Origin: Elmis aenea
Lineage: Eukaryota > Arthropoda > Insecta > Coleoptera > Elmidae
Reading direction: 5' to 3'
Assembly (NCBI GenBank): GCA_947652605.1
Contig: OX393581.1
Location: 11,846,640-11,910,639, forward strand
Length of the DNA: 64,000 bases
Each line of letters begins with the position of its first letter. Positions within the stretch are counted from its first letter, which is position 1. The notes beneath the pieces are model-generated. The model searched no databases. It was not told where the DNA came from and saw nothing but the letters and a program-made list of their open reading frames with translations. The position numbers were made by a program, and so were the translations under genes. Positions 47,095-58,575 of this stretch are shown here, piece by piece.

Positions 47095-48370
47095 TCATTT
47101 AGTCTTGAGTTCTTCTACTATTAGTTGTACGTTGTACGACTGTTGAGTTGTGCTGTGCTGACTTTTTCTACGTTTTTCTGTCTTCCCATTTGCTGCTTTT
47201 TAAACTTCATCTTGTCAGGTTTTTTCGGTCTACCTCTTTTGTTTTTTCCCTGTGACCTTGCTTCATAAGCTTTTCTGGTTAACCTTTCTTCTTTTATCCT
47301 ATAAATGTGACCCAACCATCCCAGCTGTATTTCTTGTATATTTGTTTCAAGTCATTTTATTTTTAATTGTTCTCTAAATGTTTCTATTCTGGTTTTTCTT
47401 TGGATTTTTCCTAGGATTTTTTCTTGGATTTTTCTTAGAAATCCAATTGCTGATGCATTCACACGGCTACTATTTTTGTTTTTCCACGTTTCACTTCTGT
47501 ATAAAAGTGTCGGAGTTACTACCTTTTTTATCACTTCTATTTTTGTTCGTTTGGGACTTCTCAATTTCCAAAAAATGTTGTTCTTAAACTGTTAAATATT
47601 ATTCCCACATTTTCTGTCCATTCGCTTATTCTTTGTCTATTCCTCCAATTTTTTCTATGAATACTCCTAAATATTTTAATCTTTCTACATGTTCCAATCT
47701 AAGCCCTTCTAACGTGATGTTATATCCTTTGTTTTCTGTTGTAACCATCATAGTTTTAGTTTTGTTTGTATTTATTTTCATGTTGATTTTTTCCAATTCC
47801 TGTTTTAGAGGTTTTGGAGATTATGTTGCAGATTCTTTTCTGTTTCCTCGACTAAGACAATGGCGTCTGTGAACATTAGCTCAGTTATGCTTATTTTTTC
47901 CATTTTTCAGTTGCCTAGGTGAAATGGTCGCATTTTTTTGTTTTACTTTTTTAACTATGCCATGTTTAACAACTGCGAATAATAATGGACTGAGCACGCA
48001 TCCTTGTTTTAAACCTTATTTTGTTTCAAACTCCGCCGATTTTTCATTCTGGATTCTTACAATATTTACCGTTTTTTTCGTACATGGGTTTTATTATGTT
48101 AATTGTTTCTATTTCTCTTCCGTTTTTGTTGTAGACTCCTCCATACGTCTTTTCTTTTGATTTTATCGAATGCTTTTTCCAAGTCTATAAAACATAAATG
48201 TATTTCCTTATTTTTTGTTAAGTTCTTTTCGATTGTTAGTCTTAGGATAAAGACTGGATTTTGTGTACTCCTTCCTCTTCTGTAAGCGTGTTTTCTATTT
48301 TTTCTTTTAATCTGCCTTTTATTACTCTTGCGAGTATTTTACCTGTACAACTCATTAATATAGTTCCTTT
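47095..48370 (-). pseudogene. RTE-like reverse transcriptase, decayed, with 3' end
   Basis: Minus-strand order from 48370 down: GTILMSCTGKILARVIKGRL (about 48365-48310), RT blocks with stops, SITELMFTDAIVLVEETEKN (about 47895-47835, catalytic box degraded from FADD to FTDA), GLRLEHVERLKYLGVFIEKI (about 47710-47650), KVVTPTLLYRSETW (47530-47485), FLRKIQEKI and GHIYRIKEERLTRKAYEARS (47312-47250), then a C-terminal end with QLNSRT and an AATAAATAA-type tail near 47095. It is the same family as the plus-strand copy at 51825-52700. Many stops and frameshifts; the endonuclease is absent. Confidence 0.85.
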
Positions 48371-49039
48371 ATATAGTAAGAACAATTCCTTTCAATAAAG
48401 CCCTAAGGACTTCTTTACCTAATTTTTCAATGTATTTAATCATTTTCGGTGTAATATTAATGGTATCTTTAACAGCGGCTTTTTCTATTTTTAATTTTAT
48501 TCGCTAAAAACTTAATTTACTTTTTTTGTGAAGATGCGCCGTGGATGTTATTTTTTGTTTTTTTTTTTTTTGGGTACAGAAATCGTTTTAAATTATAGTA
48601 GGATTTAATTGTGAATCGTGTTAACGTAAAGAATTCATTTTAGAATGGAATGACTAGAAGTTAACGCACTTTAATGAAATTTAATATGACTAATTGGTGT
48701 TTGAGGTTTCAGTGTTTCTTGCTATTAAATATTTCATTTTTGATTTTGAATGTCTAGACTCTACGCTCTGTTAATTTTGAAAAATGTAAACGAAACATCT
48801 ATTTAATTTGAGGTTGTCACCTTTGCAATCTTTGAAGAGTTATTTATGTAAACAAGTGGGACACTTCTTAATCTCGGCGTTAATTAAGCTGGGAAGATTT
48901 TTCTTATAGTAAAAAGAGATGACGCCAGTGTTTGATCAAAGTTATTACTTAAAGTTGTTTAATATTTTGTCTGGTAAATATACAGGGTGTCTCATCAACG
49001 ATGAACTAGTCTTCTCCTTCTTAATCGGGTCTTCTTTTA
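48371..49039. other. Spacer; possible MITE end at 48983
   Basis: TACAGGGTGTCTCATCAACG begins at about 48981 and may be the left end of the repeat that follows. No gene. Confidence 0.4.
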
Positions 49040-49200
49040 CCATGCAGTGTCGAGGTAGTAGCTGCTATTTTTAAACATTTTAAACAAGTTTTGGATAAAG
49101 TTTTAAAATAATACTCAGGGAGTTTCTTGTGCCCGATTTATTTGGTTAAACTTCAAACAAGAATAAAGGTACCATTAAAAAAAAACACCCTATATATTTT
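49040..49200 (+). repeat. Dispersed repeat (partner at 38340-38490)
   Basis: CAGGGAGTTTCTTGTGCCCG, GGTTAAACTTCAAACAAGAA and ACACCCTATATA parallel 38405-38485 (CAGGGTGTTTCTTATGCTCG; GACTAAACTTGAAACACGAA; GCACCCTATATA). Same orientation. Confidence 0.65.
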
Positions 49201-50344
49201 TACATTTTCTTATTAAAAGTTTAACTATTTTCTAAAACTTATGTAGTTGAAAATGCAGCGAATAGTTGATAATAACACTTTTTGGGGCGAAATTTGTAAA
49301 ATATATAATTGAGCATTCATTATTGTACATGTTAACTTCTTTACTGATCCAATACAATAATCTGAAAGGGTTAAAAATTATACAGTCCTAATGATATGTG
49401 TTTAAGGAAGGTGTGGATATAAATCAGTTCATTTGGCAAATTAGTGAGTATTGACTTAAGAAGGATAAGGAACTATGTAATGTACTTTATAATTGGCACT
49501 TCAGTTCACGAATCTTGAAATCCTTGCACAATTCAAGTTCCCAATTATGTTCTGGATTTCAGAAATGCTTGACTATAGGATAATATCCCTCCGGCAGGAA
49601 TATGGGATCTCGGTTCTTACTGAAAATTTTAAAATCTATCCTCCCCCGAATTACCGTCGGTATTCAAGTGGAACGAAAATTGTATACAACGTAATTATTT
49701 TCATGCAGTTGGGTTTTTAAGAAAAACCAGGCGATATTTTAGTCGGAAAAGTGCCCTTTGAACGTAATTAGTTATCGGTTTTTATAAATTATGCAAGAGT
49801 TAGTTAACAAGTTCTGAAAGAATACAGACGCTATCAAGTTTTTCACTCCCTCATATTTTTTAACTGAAGTTTTACGGCCATTCGTCGATTTAAATGTATC
49901 TAAAAGTGGATTTTCTCAAGTAATTTCGCAATATTGAATGTGTCATTGATTTATGCCGTAGTTCATAAAACTGTCAATTTGTACCAGCTGTTTGTCTTAA
50001 TATTGTGCTAGCAGCAGCTTTAAAAAAGCTTTTGCTGTATAATATGTGCCAAATTTGCCGTGATCGTGCTAAAGGGATTGGATATAGTTGGCTACCAAAT
50101 ATTAATGTAATTTTATTAGAAAGAAAAAAAAACACAAATTGCTATTTTTAGGAAAGCTATTAAAAACAAACTTACGTACAATTATTGATACATTTGGACA
50201 TTGGTATGTAAGTGGCACTTAAAAAAAGATTTAAAAAAATAATTTTGATACGAAATTTTAGACTATTCGAACTCAAATATGAGAAAAATATTCTTAATTT
50301 TTTAACAAATTAAGTTGTGTTTCCCTTAATATACCTTCTATTTA
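49201..50344. other. Spacer without recognised gene
   Basis: No family resemblance in the frames seen (for example 49493-49720). Confidence 0.4.
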
Positions 50345-50575
50345 GAAATAAATGGCTGTCATTTTATCACTAGTGAAACATGTGGTCTTACCTATTTGAT
50401 CTCTAGTGGAAAAAGTGAGCTTTTTTTATCACTGGTGTAAAAGTGACCCTATTTTATCACTAGTGAAACAAATTACCTTATTAATATCACTGCTACCTTC
50501 TTTATCACCAGTGAAAAAGTAACCCTATTTTATTGCTTGTTGATGACCTTATTTTATTACTAGTGAAAAAAAAAA
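50345..50575. repeat. Degenerate minisatellite, TTTTATCACTAGTGAAA units
   Basis: Five to six irregular copies of TTTTATCACTAGTGAAA, each followed by an A/C/T-rich linker, repeat about every 30-60 bp. Each core contains the palindrome TCACTAGTGA. No coding frame. Confidence 0.75.
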
Positions 50576-50942
50576 GAAGTTCCCTTAATCACAAAATTAC
50601 TTATTAAAACTGAAATAATAATTAAAAAGTTGACATTTTGCAACGGAATGAAATATATAGATTAACATGTAACAAGACCGAAAAGTGGTACATTTTTTGC
50701 TAGATTAGTAGGCAGGCTAATGCGTCAGTCAATGACCCAAAATAAAATGTTCAACTTGTTATTTATTTTTATCGAGCGCCAGTAACAAGAATAACTAAAA
50801 ATGTACATTTTTTAACCCCTAGATTGTTTACAATCCGTCCTAAATGGACAATAAGTAAACCCTATATTTACATAACATGTTAGCAATTGCCTAATACCTC
50901 TTGCCCTATACACCACCGTCCCAAGACGGACTTATTTAGAAT
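50576..50942. other. Spacer up to the hAT target site
   Basis: Contains paired CCGTCC/GGACGG segments (GTCCTAAATGGAC near 50840; CCGTCCCAAGACGG near 50919) but no gene. Confidence 0.4.
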
Positions 50943-50950
50943 CTACATAA

Positions 50951-51735
50951 TAGTGATTGCAATACCGGTATACCGAATACCGGTATACCGTGCCATTTTA
51001 CAATACCGAAATACCATCTCATTTGATGGTCTAATACCGGTATTCGGTATTAATTTTGTTTTTTTTAAATTTAATTTTTATTCTTTAATAGTCCTTTTTT
51101 ACAATTAACAGTTGTAATAACATGAAACGACGTTAATTGTACAACTTTAACTAAAGAACATAAACAAATAACACTAACGATGGAGCAAAAATTGCAGTCT
51201 GCCATAAATAAAAAAATAGCAAAGGTAAATGCAAAACACAAAATCGTGACACAAAATGATGTATTTAAGTTAATTAAAAGAGATGTGAGATTATTAGAAG
51301 ACAAAGGAGTTAAAGGGAAATACCTAGAAATAGTATATGCCTATCTCCTAACAATTCCATCAAGTGTTAAATTTGAGCGATCGTTTTCTGGGGCAGGAAA
51401 AATTTGTACCAAAGTTCGCTCATGGCTTAGCTATGAAACAAATGATACCTTATGCTTTTTAAAGTCTCACTTTAAAAATAGTTTAAATGGCAATATATAT
51501 ATTTAAATTCATAAGTAGGTTTGTTTATTTTTTGGGTCTATATTTTTTACATACCTATGTATTATTTTAAGTTTCTTTATTTTGTGTAAATTTGTGTTTT
51601 TACATTATACATATGTATGTGTAAAATATTTGTGTTTTCAAAATTAATACTTTTTTTAAACGGCAATACCGGTATTACTTGCGAATAAATACCGAATACC
51701 GGTATCGTAATTTTGGTCCGGTAATGCAATCACTA
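50951..51735 (+). mobile_element. Internally deleted hAT transposon with intact 8-bp target duplication
   Basis: CTACATAA occurs exactly at 50943-50950 and 51736-51743. The inverted ends TAGTGATTGCAATACCGG and TAGTGATTGCATTACCGG differ at one position. Inside both ends, several ATACCGGTAT-type palindromes alternate (50972-51050 and 51665-51705). The 785-bp body retains only the transposase C-terminus. Ends, duplication length and domain all say hAT. Confidence 0.9.
51180..51506 (+). pseudogene. hAT transposase C-terminal dimerisation domain
   Basis: The 108-codon frame opens with a lysine-rich helical part and ends with YLEIVYAYLLTIPSSVKFER, SFSGAGKICTKVRSWLSYET and NDTLCFLKSHF. The FERSFSGAGKI...R-WLS segment is the hAT C-terminal dimerisation motif (pattern SER-FS-aG-i---R--L). 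The BED finger and DDE core are deleted; the first in-frame ATG at 51180 is probably internal to the ancestral gene. The frame is free of stops to its natural end near the right terminus, so the internal deletion is cleaner than in other relics here. Such a peptide could dimerise without catalysis, which is speculation. Confidence 0.85.
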
Positions 51736-51824
51736 CTACATAACAATTTAATTTTTATTATGAGGAAACCAGAAACTATTTATGAACAATATGAATTATA
51801 GATAGCGTAATTAAAGAAGTAACA

Positions 51825-52700
51825 CAAAAAATGTGACCGTTTAACTTAGGTCGCTGGGATATGGAAAAAATAAACATAACTAAGCTAATGTTTGCAGACG
51901 ACATGGTCTTAGTCGCGGAAACAGAAAATAATTCTGCAACATAATCTAGAAAATAATTCTGCAACATAATCTAGAAACTGTGAACCAGGAATTGGAAAAC
52001 ACTAATACAATAATAAATACAGACAAAACTAAAACTATAATCGTTGCAACAGAAAAAATAGGGCATAAGATCACTTTAAATGGGCTTAGGTTGGAACAAG
52101 AAGAAAGTTTTAAATATTTTGAAGTGATCATAGAGAAAAATTGGGGAATTGACAAGGAAATAAGCGAAAGGACAGGAATTGTGGGAAAAATATTTAACAG
52201 TTTACGAAACAACATTTTTTTGGAAATAGAGAAGTCCCAAAAAGAACAAAATTGGAAGTGGTCAAAAAGGTAGTAACTCCGGCACTTTTATACGGAAGTG
52301 AAACGTGGACACTCACTAATAAAAATAGTGACCGACTGAATGCAGCAGAAATACGGTTTTTAAGAAAAATCCAAGAAAAAACCAAAAAAGAAAGAAATTA
52401 AACATACAGACAACAATTAAAGATAAAACCAGCTGAAACAAAAATACGAGAGAGACAGCTGGGATGGTTGAGTGTCACATTTATAGGATAAAAGAAGAAA
52501 GGTTAACCAGAAAAGCCTGTGAAGCAAGGTCACAGGAAAAAAACAAAAGAGATAGACCGAGAAAAACGTGGTAAGACGATATTAAAAAAGCAGCAACGGA
52601 TGGAAACATCTAATGGAAAGACATAAAAGAGCTGGCACAACACAACTCAACAGTCCTACACCTAACAGTAGAAGGACTCATTACTAAATAAAAAAATTAA
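51825..52700 (+). pseudogene. RTE-like endonuclease-RT, C-terminal third with 3' end
   Basis: Plus-strand order: KINITKLMFADDMVLVAETE (51863-51923), containing the catalytic FADD; a short direct duplication of AATAATTCTGCAACATAATC at about 51929-51970; ELENTNTIINTDKTKTIIVA; ESFKYFEVIIEKNWGIDKEI; then a frameshift near 52240 to KKVVTPALLYGSETWTLTNK, AAEIRFLRKIQEKTKKERN, a stop, then RQQLKIKPAETKIRERQLGW and GHIYRIKEERLTRKACEARS, ending LAQHNSTVLHLTVEGLITK with a stop near 52690 and an A/T tail. This is the usual C-terminal layout of the widespread insect RTE-like elements. The earlier RT fingers and the endonuclease are missing. Same family as 47095-48370. Confidence 0.9.
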
Positions 52701-52904
52701 TTAACACAATTATTAAAGGTACAATTTTTAAGATAAGTTATCTGAAGGGATATGTTCCTCCAAGATTAGTAATCGTAACATTTCTAGAACTATTGACACA
52801 CTGAGATTCACTCCGATGTATTTCTTTGGGAGTAAAAAAAAACTTTTTTGTGCGATCGTACTAGAAACAGCTGTTTGACGGACGCGTTAGCAACCATATA
52901 GTAC

Positions 52905-53022
52905 TGCATTACCGGCCCTATCCTTAGCAACGGCCGTAAAAGTTACTTTTCAGGCCGTTACCCTTAGCAACGGCCGAAAAAGTAACTTTTACGGCCGTTG
53001 CTAAGGAGAGGGCCGGTAATGC
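52905..53022. repeat. GC-rich hairpin with CGGCCGTTGCTAAGG arms
   Basis: GCATTACCGGCCC at 52906 pairs with GGGCCGGTAATGC ending at 53022, and CCTTAGCAACGGCCGTAAAA pairs with TTTTACGGCCGTTGCTAAGG; arms of about 48 bp. The loop holds another AACGGCCGAAAAAGTAAC copy. Further out, TTTTTTGTGCGATCG near 52844 pairs with CGATCGCACAAAAAA near 53121, so the hairpin may be the core of a 300-bp foldback. Confidence 0.8.
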
Positions 53023-53142
53023 GGTAGGTACATACGCCGTCATCTGTCAGTGACAGAATGTCACGTAGTTTCTAACCTATAATTTTGAAAATTACTAAAA
53101 ATTTAAATTGTTTTTAATTCGATCGCACAAAAAATGTAATAT

Positions 53143-53229
53143 GCACCTCGGCCAAAACGTACTTTTTCGGCCTTGTCTGTTTGCTGCAAACCAGACGCGG
53201 CCGAACAAGTTACACTTTTTGGCCTTGGT
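53143..53229. repeat. Second GGCC-rich hairpin
   Basis: CTCGGCCAAAACGTACTTTT with TCGGCC pairs imperfectly with the inverted GGCCGAACAAGTTACACTTT with TTGGCC, ending about 53225. The arm sequence resembles that of the hairpin at 52905-53022 (GGCCGAAAAAGTAAC), suggesting one repeat type. Confidence 0.65.
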
Positions 53230-55424
53230 ACATAAATAACTATTATCGATCTGCTGTGCAGTTTTTTTGGTCTAGTTCTATAAAGTTGTATTTTCCAGTC
53301 TGAAAAATGATCAGAAAAAGCTAATTTTATGAACGGATGCCAATAAAAGCACTATACTGCACATTTCTTGACATTATTACAACGTGTTTGAGTGTCTTGT
53401 TGATTAAATAGTTGCTTGACATGAATATTGCTGAAAAAAAGTTATATTTAAAGAAGTGACGGTGCTAGACGTTTTTGGATGGCGCGATGTATGTAGCATG
53501 CATATAATATAATATTGTTACACGCGAGTGAAATATATTCGTGCGTCAAACATCACTTTGCGCATTTATCACATAAATAACTATTAAAGCACGACTTTGG
53601 TCTTAAAAGTTCGTTTAAAAATTCGTTTAATCCAAGCCAAACACTTTCTGTTTGCCATTTAAAAAGCTTTGATGCTGTTTATAATTATGGGCACATTAAT
53701 CTTGCAAAGAATTGCTTTTGTTGGTCTTTCGAAGTTTCTTTTTTATCACTTTGATAATCTAAATTAATTTTAGTTTGTCTTGTTTCGTTGTGGTAGCGAG
53801 CTCGAATTTCGCCCTAACCCAACTGAAACTCAGTTTTGCGGAGATTCGCCGGATTCCGGATCCTCTTCAGATCTTTGATTGCTAACATGTTCGAATTTCT
53901 CCCTTCTGCATATGTTTCGACATTAACATGTTAATTTTCATATAAATACCTCCATTGTTTGGGCATCCTACACGCGCCGCAATTCGCGGGGAAATATAAC
54001 GTATTTTCATTTCAACCCTAAAATCATGGAATCGATTGAATGGGGTTTATAATTTTCAGTTCGATAGAGATTTTGCGTTAAATATTAATAAATTTTAATA
54101 TGGTTATGAAGTTACATAATTAAATTTTATGTTTGATTTATTTGAACATGTGATTAATGTTTGTTATTATAAATAATTTTAATTCAAAATTAATTTTGTT
54201 ATGAACTATTTATTTTAGAAATGCTAAATCTGTTACAACATTTTTGTCGCTTCATCAGTAAGTAGAATAATTATGGGTAAATAAATAAATGATTAAGATT
54301 TCAATTGACGAAAGAAGAAAAATTTAAACAGGTCTACATTCAAAACATGAAAAAAAAGTGACTTTTAATTAATCTCATTTAAATTAATGAACAAGTCACT
54401 TGAAAACTAACATTAGTTTTAAAGCTCATGTGGTACAAGTTCCGAAGGTTTTTTAAATTGTTGTTTAGATAAACTTTATAATTTGAACATAAGATAAACA
54501 ACAATATACTTACTACCGATTTTGACTGTATTGTTGTTTTTTAATGTTGAGATATTTATAATGTTTATCTCAACAATTTTTTTTAATCAAAAATAACTAC
54601 ATCAACCCTAATGTATTTGGAATAAGAAAAAAATAAGGAATTTAAACAGGTCATAACAACAATTTTATTGGAACATGCGTGGTAATGAAGTTATTAAAAG
54701 TTAAGAACCTACTGATTAAGGGCGTTTGTTTAACTGTAACAAACTTTAGAATTTAAACAGCAGACTACTCATTGTCTAGGGATTCGCTATTTTCTCATTT
54801 TAATTAGTGGAATTAAACTTAACTGTAATGACTAAGTTTCGAAAACGTATTAAATAGTAGTTATCGTTTAAAATTTATTATATTTTGCTATTAACTAACT
54901 TCATACCAACTATAATATTTACCATCATTCTGCAACTTAACGGGATTACTTACTTAAGAGGAGTTTGAGAAGTTTAGTTTATGCATAAACTGATTACTAC
55001 ATTATAAGGTTTAATGCACAAGAAAACAACCGATATGTTTTAATTCTTTATGTCTATGTGTATTATTTTGTCCCCATTATAGCTAAGGTACCCTGTAGGG
55101 TAGGTGGTATACACAAAGGCGCGTCTTTATGATATCAATCTTACCATGAAAATGAAGCGTCAAAATGGAAATATTCTTGTGTTAAATAGAGATGTGACAT
55201 TTTTAACCTGAAGATAAATGTATTAAGTCTGAAGGGTTCTCTTGAAGTTTTCAAATTAAAAATTAAGATAAACTTTAACACCGAAGTGTAAAAAAAATTC
55301 TCCGAAAAAAGGCTGATGGGCCAAACGTTATCCATCAAAGAATGACCATACAGGAAATAAAGCCCCATTTTTATTCCACGTAAAATTTTCGTTTTAGCAT
55401 TTTTGCTGGGATCGGGACTCTGTA
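53230..55424. other. Spacer; GC-balanced patch at 53770-54060
   Basis: No recognised gene. The patch at 53770-54060 is less AT-rich than its surroundings and has no evident open frame; it may be unique sequence. Confidence 0.4.
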
Positions 55425-56085
55425 CAGGATGATTTAAAATCAACCAGTTGAGACAAGAACTGAAGCCATAGTTAAAAAATTAAAGATTTAGTGCTTTCAG
55501 ATCGGTGTTTTTTTTTGCCAGGGAAGTTTGGGGCATCCGAAAGATTTGTTTGGTTTTACACGACGATTTGGGTTGGAAGAAAGTGTCTGCACGTTGAATT
55601 CCTAAGCTCGTTACGTTGTATCAAGAACTTGTCAGGAAAGAAATTTTTCAAGAAAATTTTATCGCTTCACAGATTGATACGAGCTTTTTTTCACGAACTG
55701 TTTCCGGAAATGAGACTGGCATCCTCCGACCAAACTATGCAGTGGGTTCATAAAGATTCACCTCCATAAAAAAAAACACAGTCTTTGGCTACAAAACAAT
55801 GGCATTAACTTTTTGGGACAAGGAAGAAGTTCTGTGTATTCAATATATGGACAAAGGCACTACAACCAATGGAGAAGTCCATTTGAAGACGAGAAAAAAA
55901 CTTTGAAATTAAACCGGCCTTTATCGTGGCGGTTAAAGGATCTTCTTCTGCAGTGCAGGGTCCATAAAACACGGGGGTCCTGTCTTTGAAACAGGTGTAC
56001 AGAAATTGGTGCCTAGTTGTGGTAAATATCTCAATAGTGATGGAAACTGTATAGAGAAATAGGTATGACAAGTTTAAGAAAAATA
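55425..56085 (+). pseudogene. Mariner transposase relic
   Basis: TA then CAGGATGATTTAAAATC at 55425 is a plausible left tip. The frame 55491-55769 ends with FPEMRLASSDQTMQWVHKDS, matching the segment after the first catalytic Asp in mariner transposases; that first Asp is not evident here. After a stop and a frameshift near 55795 comes ALTFWDKEEVLCIQYMDKGT (55801-55864), the usual FWD-G--L-DY-EKG region, then after a deletion and further shifts FETGVQKLVPSCGKYLNSDG with NCIEK (about 55985-56060), the usual C-terminus. The central block with the second and third acidic residues (DNAPAH, SPDLAPSD) is deleted. Dead copy of a third mariner lineage in this window. Confidence 0.75.
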
Positions 56086-57599
56086 AATGTTTTCTAAAAA
56101 ATCCTCGCTCTTTTTAATAGCCAAATGCTTCTTAATTTCTAAAGGTTTCTTTTACATGCAGTGTCTTGATTCATATTTAAGGCAGATCGAGACTGTGCAA
56201 AAATAAATAGTTGTTAATACTGGTTTCCTTATTAATTTTTAGGCCAAGCAGAAAATGCATTATTTTGTAAGTATTAAAAATTCAAATGCAGTGTTAAATT
56301 TTGCAGACAATGAGAGACGAAATTTTATAGTTAGTAATAAAAAGTGACACAACATTGGTGGTATAAGAAATTTCTTTTAAATTAAAAATTAAGGACATTT
56401 CTTGAATATCACAAAATGTTACATAAATGCCAATATGCTTTTTAATAAATTTCATGTTTAAGAATAAACAGTAAGACAGTAATTTTCACAGAAACCTTTA
56501 TTTACAATATCAAGTTCAAAGTAGTATTTTGCACATTGAAATGAGTGCCCAAAGGCTTACTTTTCGTACTAAAACCATCAATTTTGATGCAGATATGGAA
56601 AACTATTCATATCCAGAAAATTTTAAATCGTTTTGCTGAATTTTAAATTCGAAACGTTCAGTGAAGTAAACTTATTCAGATTTGTGAAGAAACGGCGAAA
56701 TTGGTTAAAATATTCTCAATACTCTCAAGAATTTACACATTGTGTTCTGTTTCATCTTCGTTACCAAATACTCTGTAATTATGTGAACATAATTTGGAAA
56801 GCAGTGTATAACTAGTACTTGCAGGAAAGTTACTGCTTGAGATATGGTTGTAAAGTAGGTCAATTTCCGAACACCAGCAAAGGTATCCACAGACAATGAC
56901 TTGTTGAAAATTAAACACAAAGGAGAGCTAATGATTCACGGCACTTTACAATGGAGGAAGGATCAATCGATACTTCCTCGGTCACCTAATTCGCATCTTA
57001 GTTTAAAATATTGTATATAACACGGGTTTATGTACACTAGAAAAACATTTTACGGCTTAAAGCAAGCAAGGATTTACGTAAATACCTAAAAGTACTTAAT
57101 TTTATGCTGAAGTTGGCCGTAATTACAGCCAAAAAGGCTCCGTCCGTATTTTCCTGGGTAAATATGTCAGTGCTGCGTTCGTTAAAGAGAAATTGTTAGA
57201 AGTAAATTATTTACTGCTCTTCAGCTTTGACGCCTCTAATAACGGCGCGAAAGAAAACACATTTTCGGAATTGATTTCGATAATTACTTAGACAGCAACA
57301 TTAACTTAACGTATTTCGACAAAAACGTTAACTGCCTAAATGGGTGCTTCGAGAGGAAAGCTGTCATAGTCAGAATCATGGCGAGGATATTAATTAGCTC
57401 TAATTTATATAACTTTGCATCTTGTTCTTTTTTAGTTTGTACAATTGTGATTGATGCCCATTTGAAAAACGAAGTTGCTAGTAGCCTGCTTAAGCACAAA
57501 AGAGTGCTATAAAAAGATCAAGAGTTTTGTTTGTGAGAGGTCAAAGTTTCCTCAAATTCTTTTTGTTGTTATTTCTTGTTTTTGTTGAAAAAAGGCTTG
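56086..57599. other. Spacer without recognised gene
   Basis: Short frames on both strands at 56633-56920 and 57284-57499 show no known domain. Confidence 0.4.
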
Positions 57600-58215
57600 A
57601 ACAAGTTTCTATAGAGTGCCATGGTTGTTTTTTATCCTGCTTAGTATCTCCTCTTTAAGTCTTCCATCTGGTCGCGTATACCTATATTCCTAAGTATTTT
57701 AATATGTTAGTTTCTTTTATTTCATTTTCCCTTAGTTGTACTTTATACCTTCTATCCTGTTTGCAATTTTTATGACCTTTGTCTTCTCTGTGTTTATGTT
57801 TAGCCCATATTTTCTTATACTTATATTCAATTTTTCCATTCTCTGCTGTAGGTCTTTCTTATTGGTTGCAAATATTAATAGGTCATCGGCATACAATAGT
57901 TCGTTTCCTATATTCTAGGCGTGTTTTTCTTAGACCTTGGTTTATCTTCTTGGATATATCGTCCATTATTATAATAAAGAGTAGAGAACTCAGTACACCT
58001 CCCTGTCTTACACCTCTTCTTGTGATGAACCCATCAGATGTTTTCCCATTTACTTGTACTACATTTTTAGTTGTTAAATATGTACTTTAAGTTACTTCAG
58101 TTAGCTTTCTGTTTACGCCTCTTTTGTTTAGAACTTTCCAGATCTCTTCCCTTTTTATACTATCAAATGCCTTCTCTAGGTCCACTGCTCCCGTGTATAC
58201 TTTAAATTGAGAGTA
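57600..58215 (-). pseudogene. RTE-like RT core fragment
   Basis: Minus-strand order: VDLEKAFDSIKREEIWKVLN (about 58190-58130, first catalytic Asp region), VNGKTSDGFITRRGVRQGGV (58055-58000) continuing LSSLLFIIIMDDI, then YADDLLIFATNKK (about 57895-57855, catalytic YADD intact), GLNINTEKTKVI and LKYLGI (about 57695-57675). Blocks lie in at least two frames and stops intervene. The 3' end typical of the other RTE-like copies here is absent, and RRGVRQGGVLS suggests a lineage distinct from 47095-48370. Confidence 0.85.
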
Positions 58216-58305
58216 CTAGATTTTTTTTATATTTGAAAGTTGTTCATAATCAAATACTCTATTTTGCTTAAAAAAAAGGCAAGCATTTCGCTGGAAACTT
58301 TTGTT

Positions 58306-58575
58306 TAGGTACATATGAAGGGGTTAGAGCTGAAACCACCTAAGTAACAAAACGCCCATTTTGAGATATAAGCCTTTATATAATATTTTTACTGTCTACT
58401 GCTGTTCACAATGGATTTTTCTCTGGATTACAGATGACGCAAAAATTGGAATAATCACTTGGTTGTTTTAATACTAGATAAAACTAAGTGTCAACTAGCC
58501 TGTAAGGTGCTTAGGTCATTTTTAACTAAAGTTGCACTTGGGTGGTTTCAGCTCTAACCCCTTCATATGTACCTA
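58306..58575. mobile_element. MITE with perfect 35-bp inverted ends
   Basis: The ends read TAGGTACATATGAAGGGGTT inward from both sides and stay identical for 35 bases, through GAGCTGAAACCACC. The outermost TA may be a TA target duplication. 270 bp, noncoding. The perfect ends suggest recent spread compared with the other short elements here. Confidence 0.85.

Noticed and set aside
47378..48285. Several hydrophobic plus-strand frames suggesting membrane proteins
   Set aside because: They are antisense to the RTE-like RT on the minus strand, whose motifs explain the sequence.
50345..50575. CRISPR-like array of repeats with variable spacers
   Set aside because: Repeats are imperfect, linkers vary widely in length, no cas-like genes exist and the genome is eukaryotic.
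57736..58090. Two hydrophobic plus-strand frames
   Set aside because: Antisense shadow of the minus-strand RT with intact YADD and DLEKAFDS blocks.
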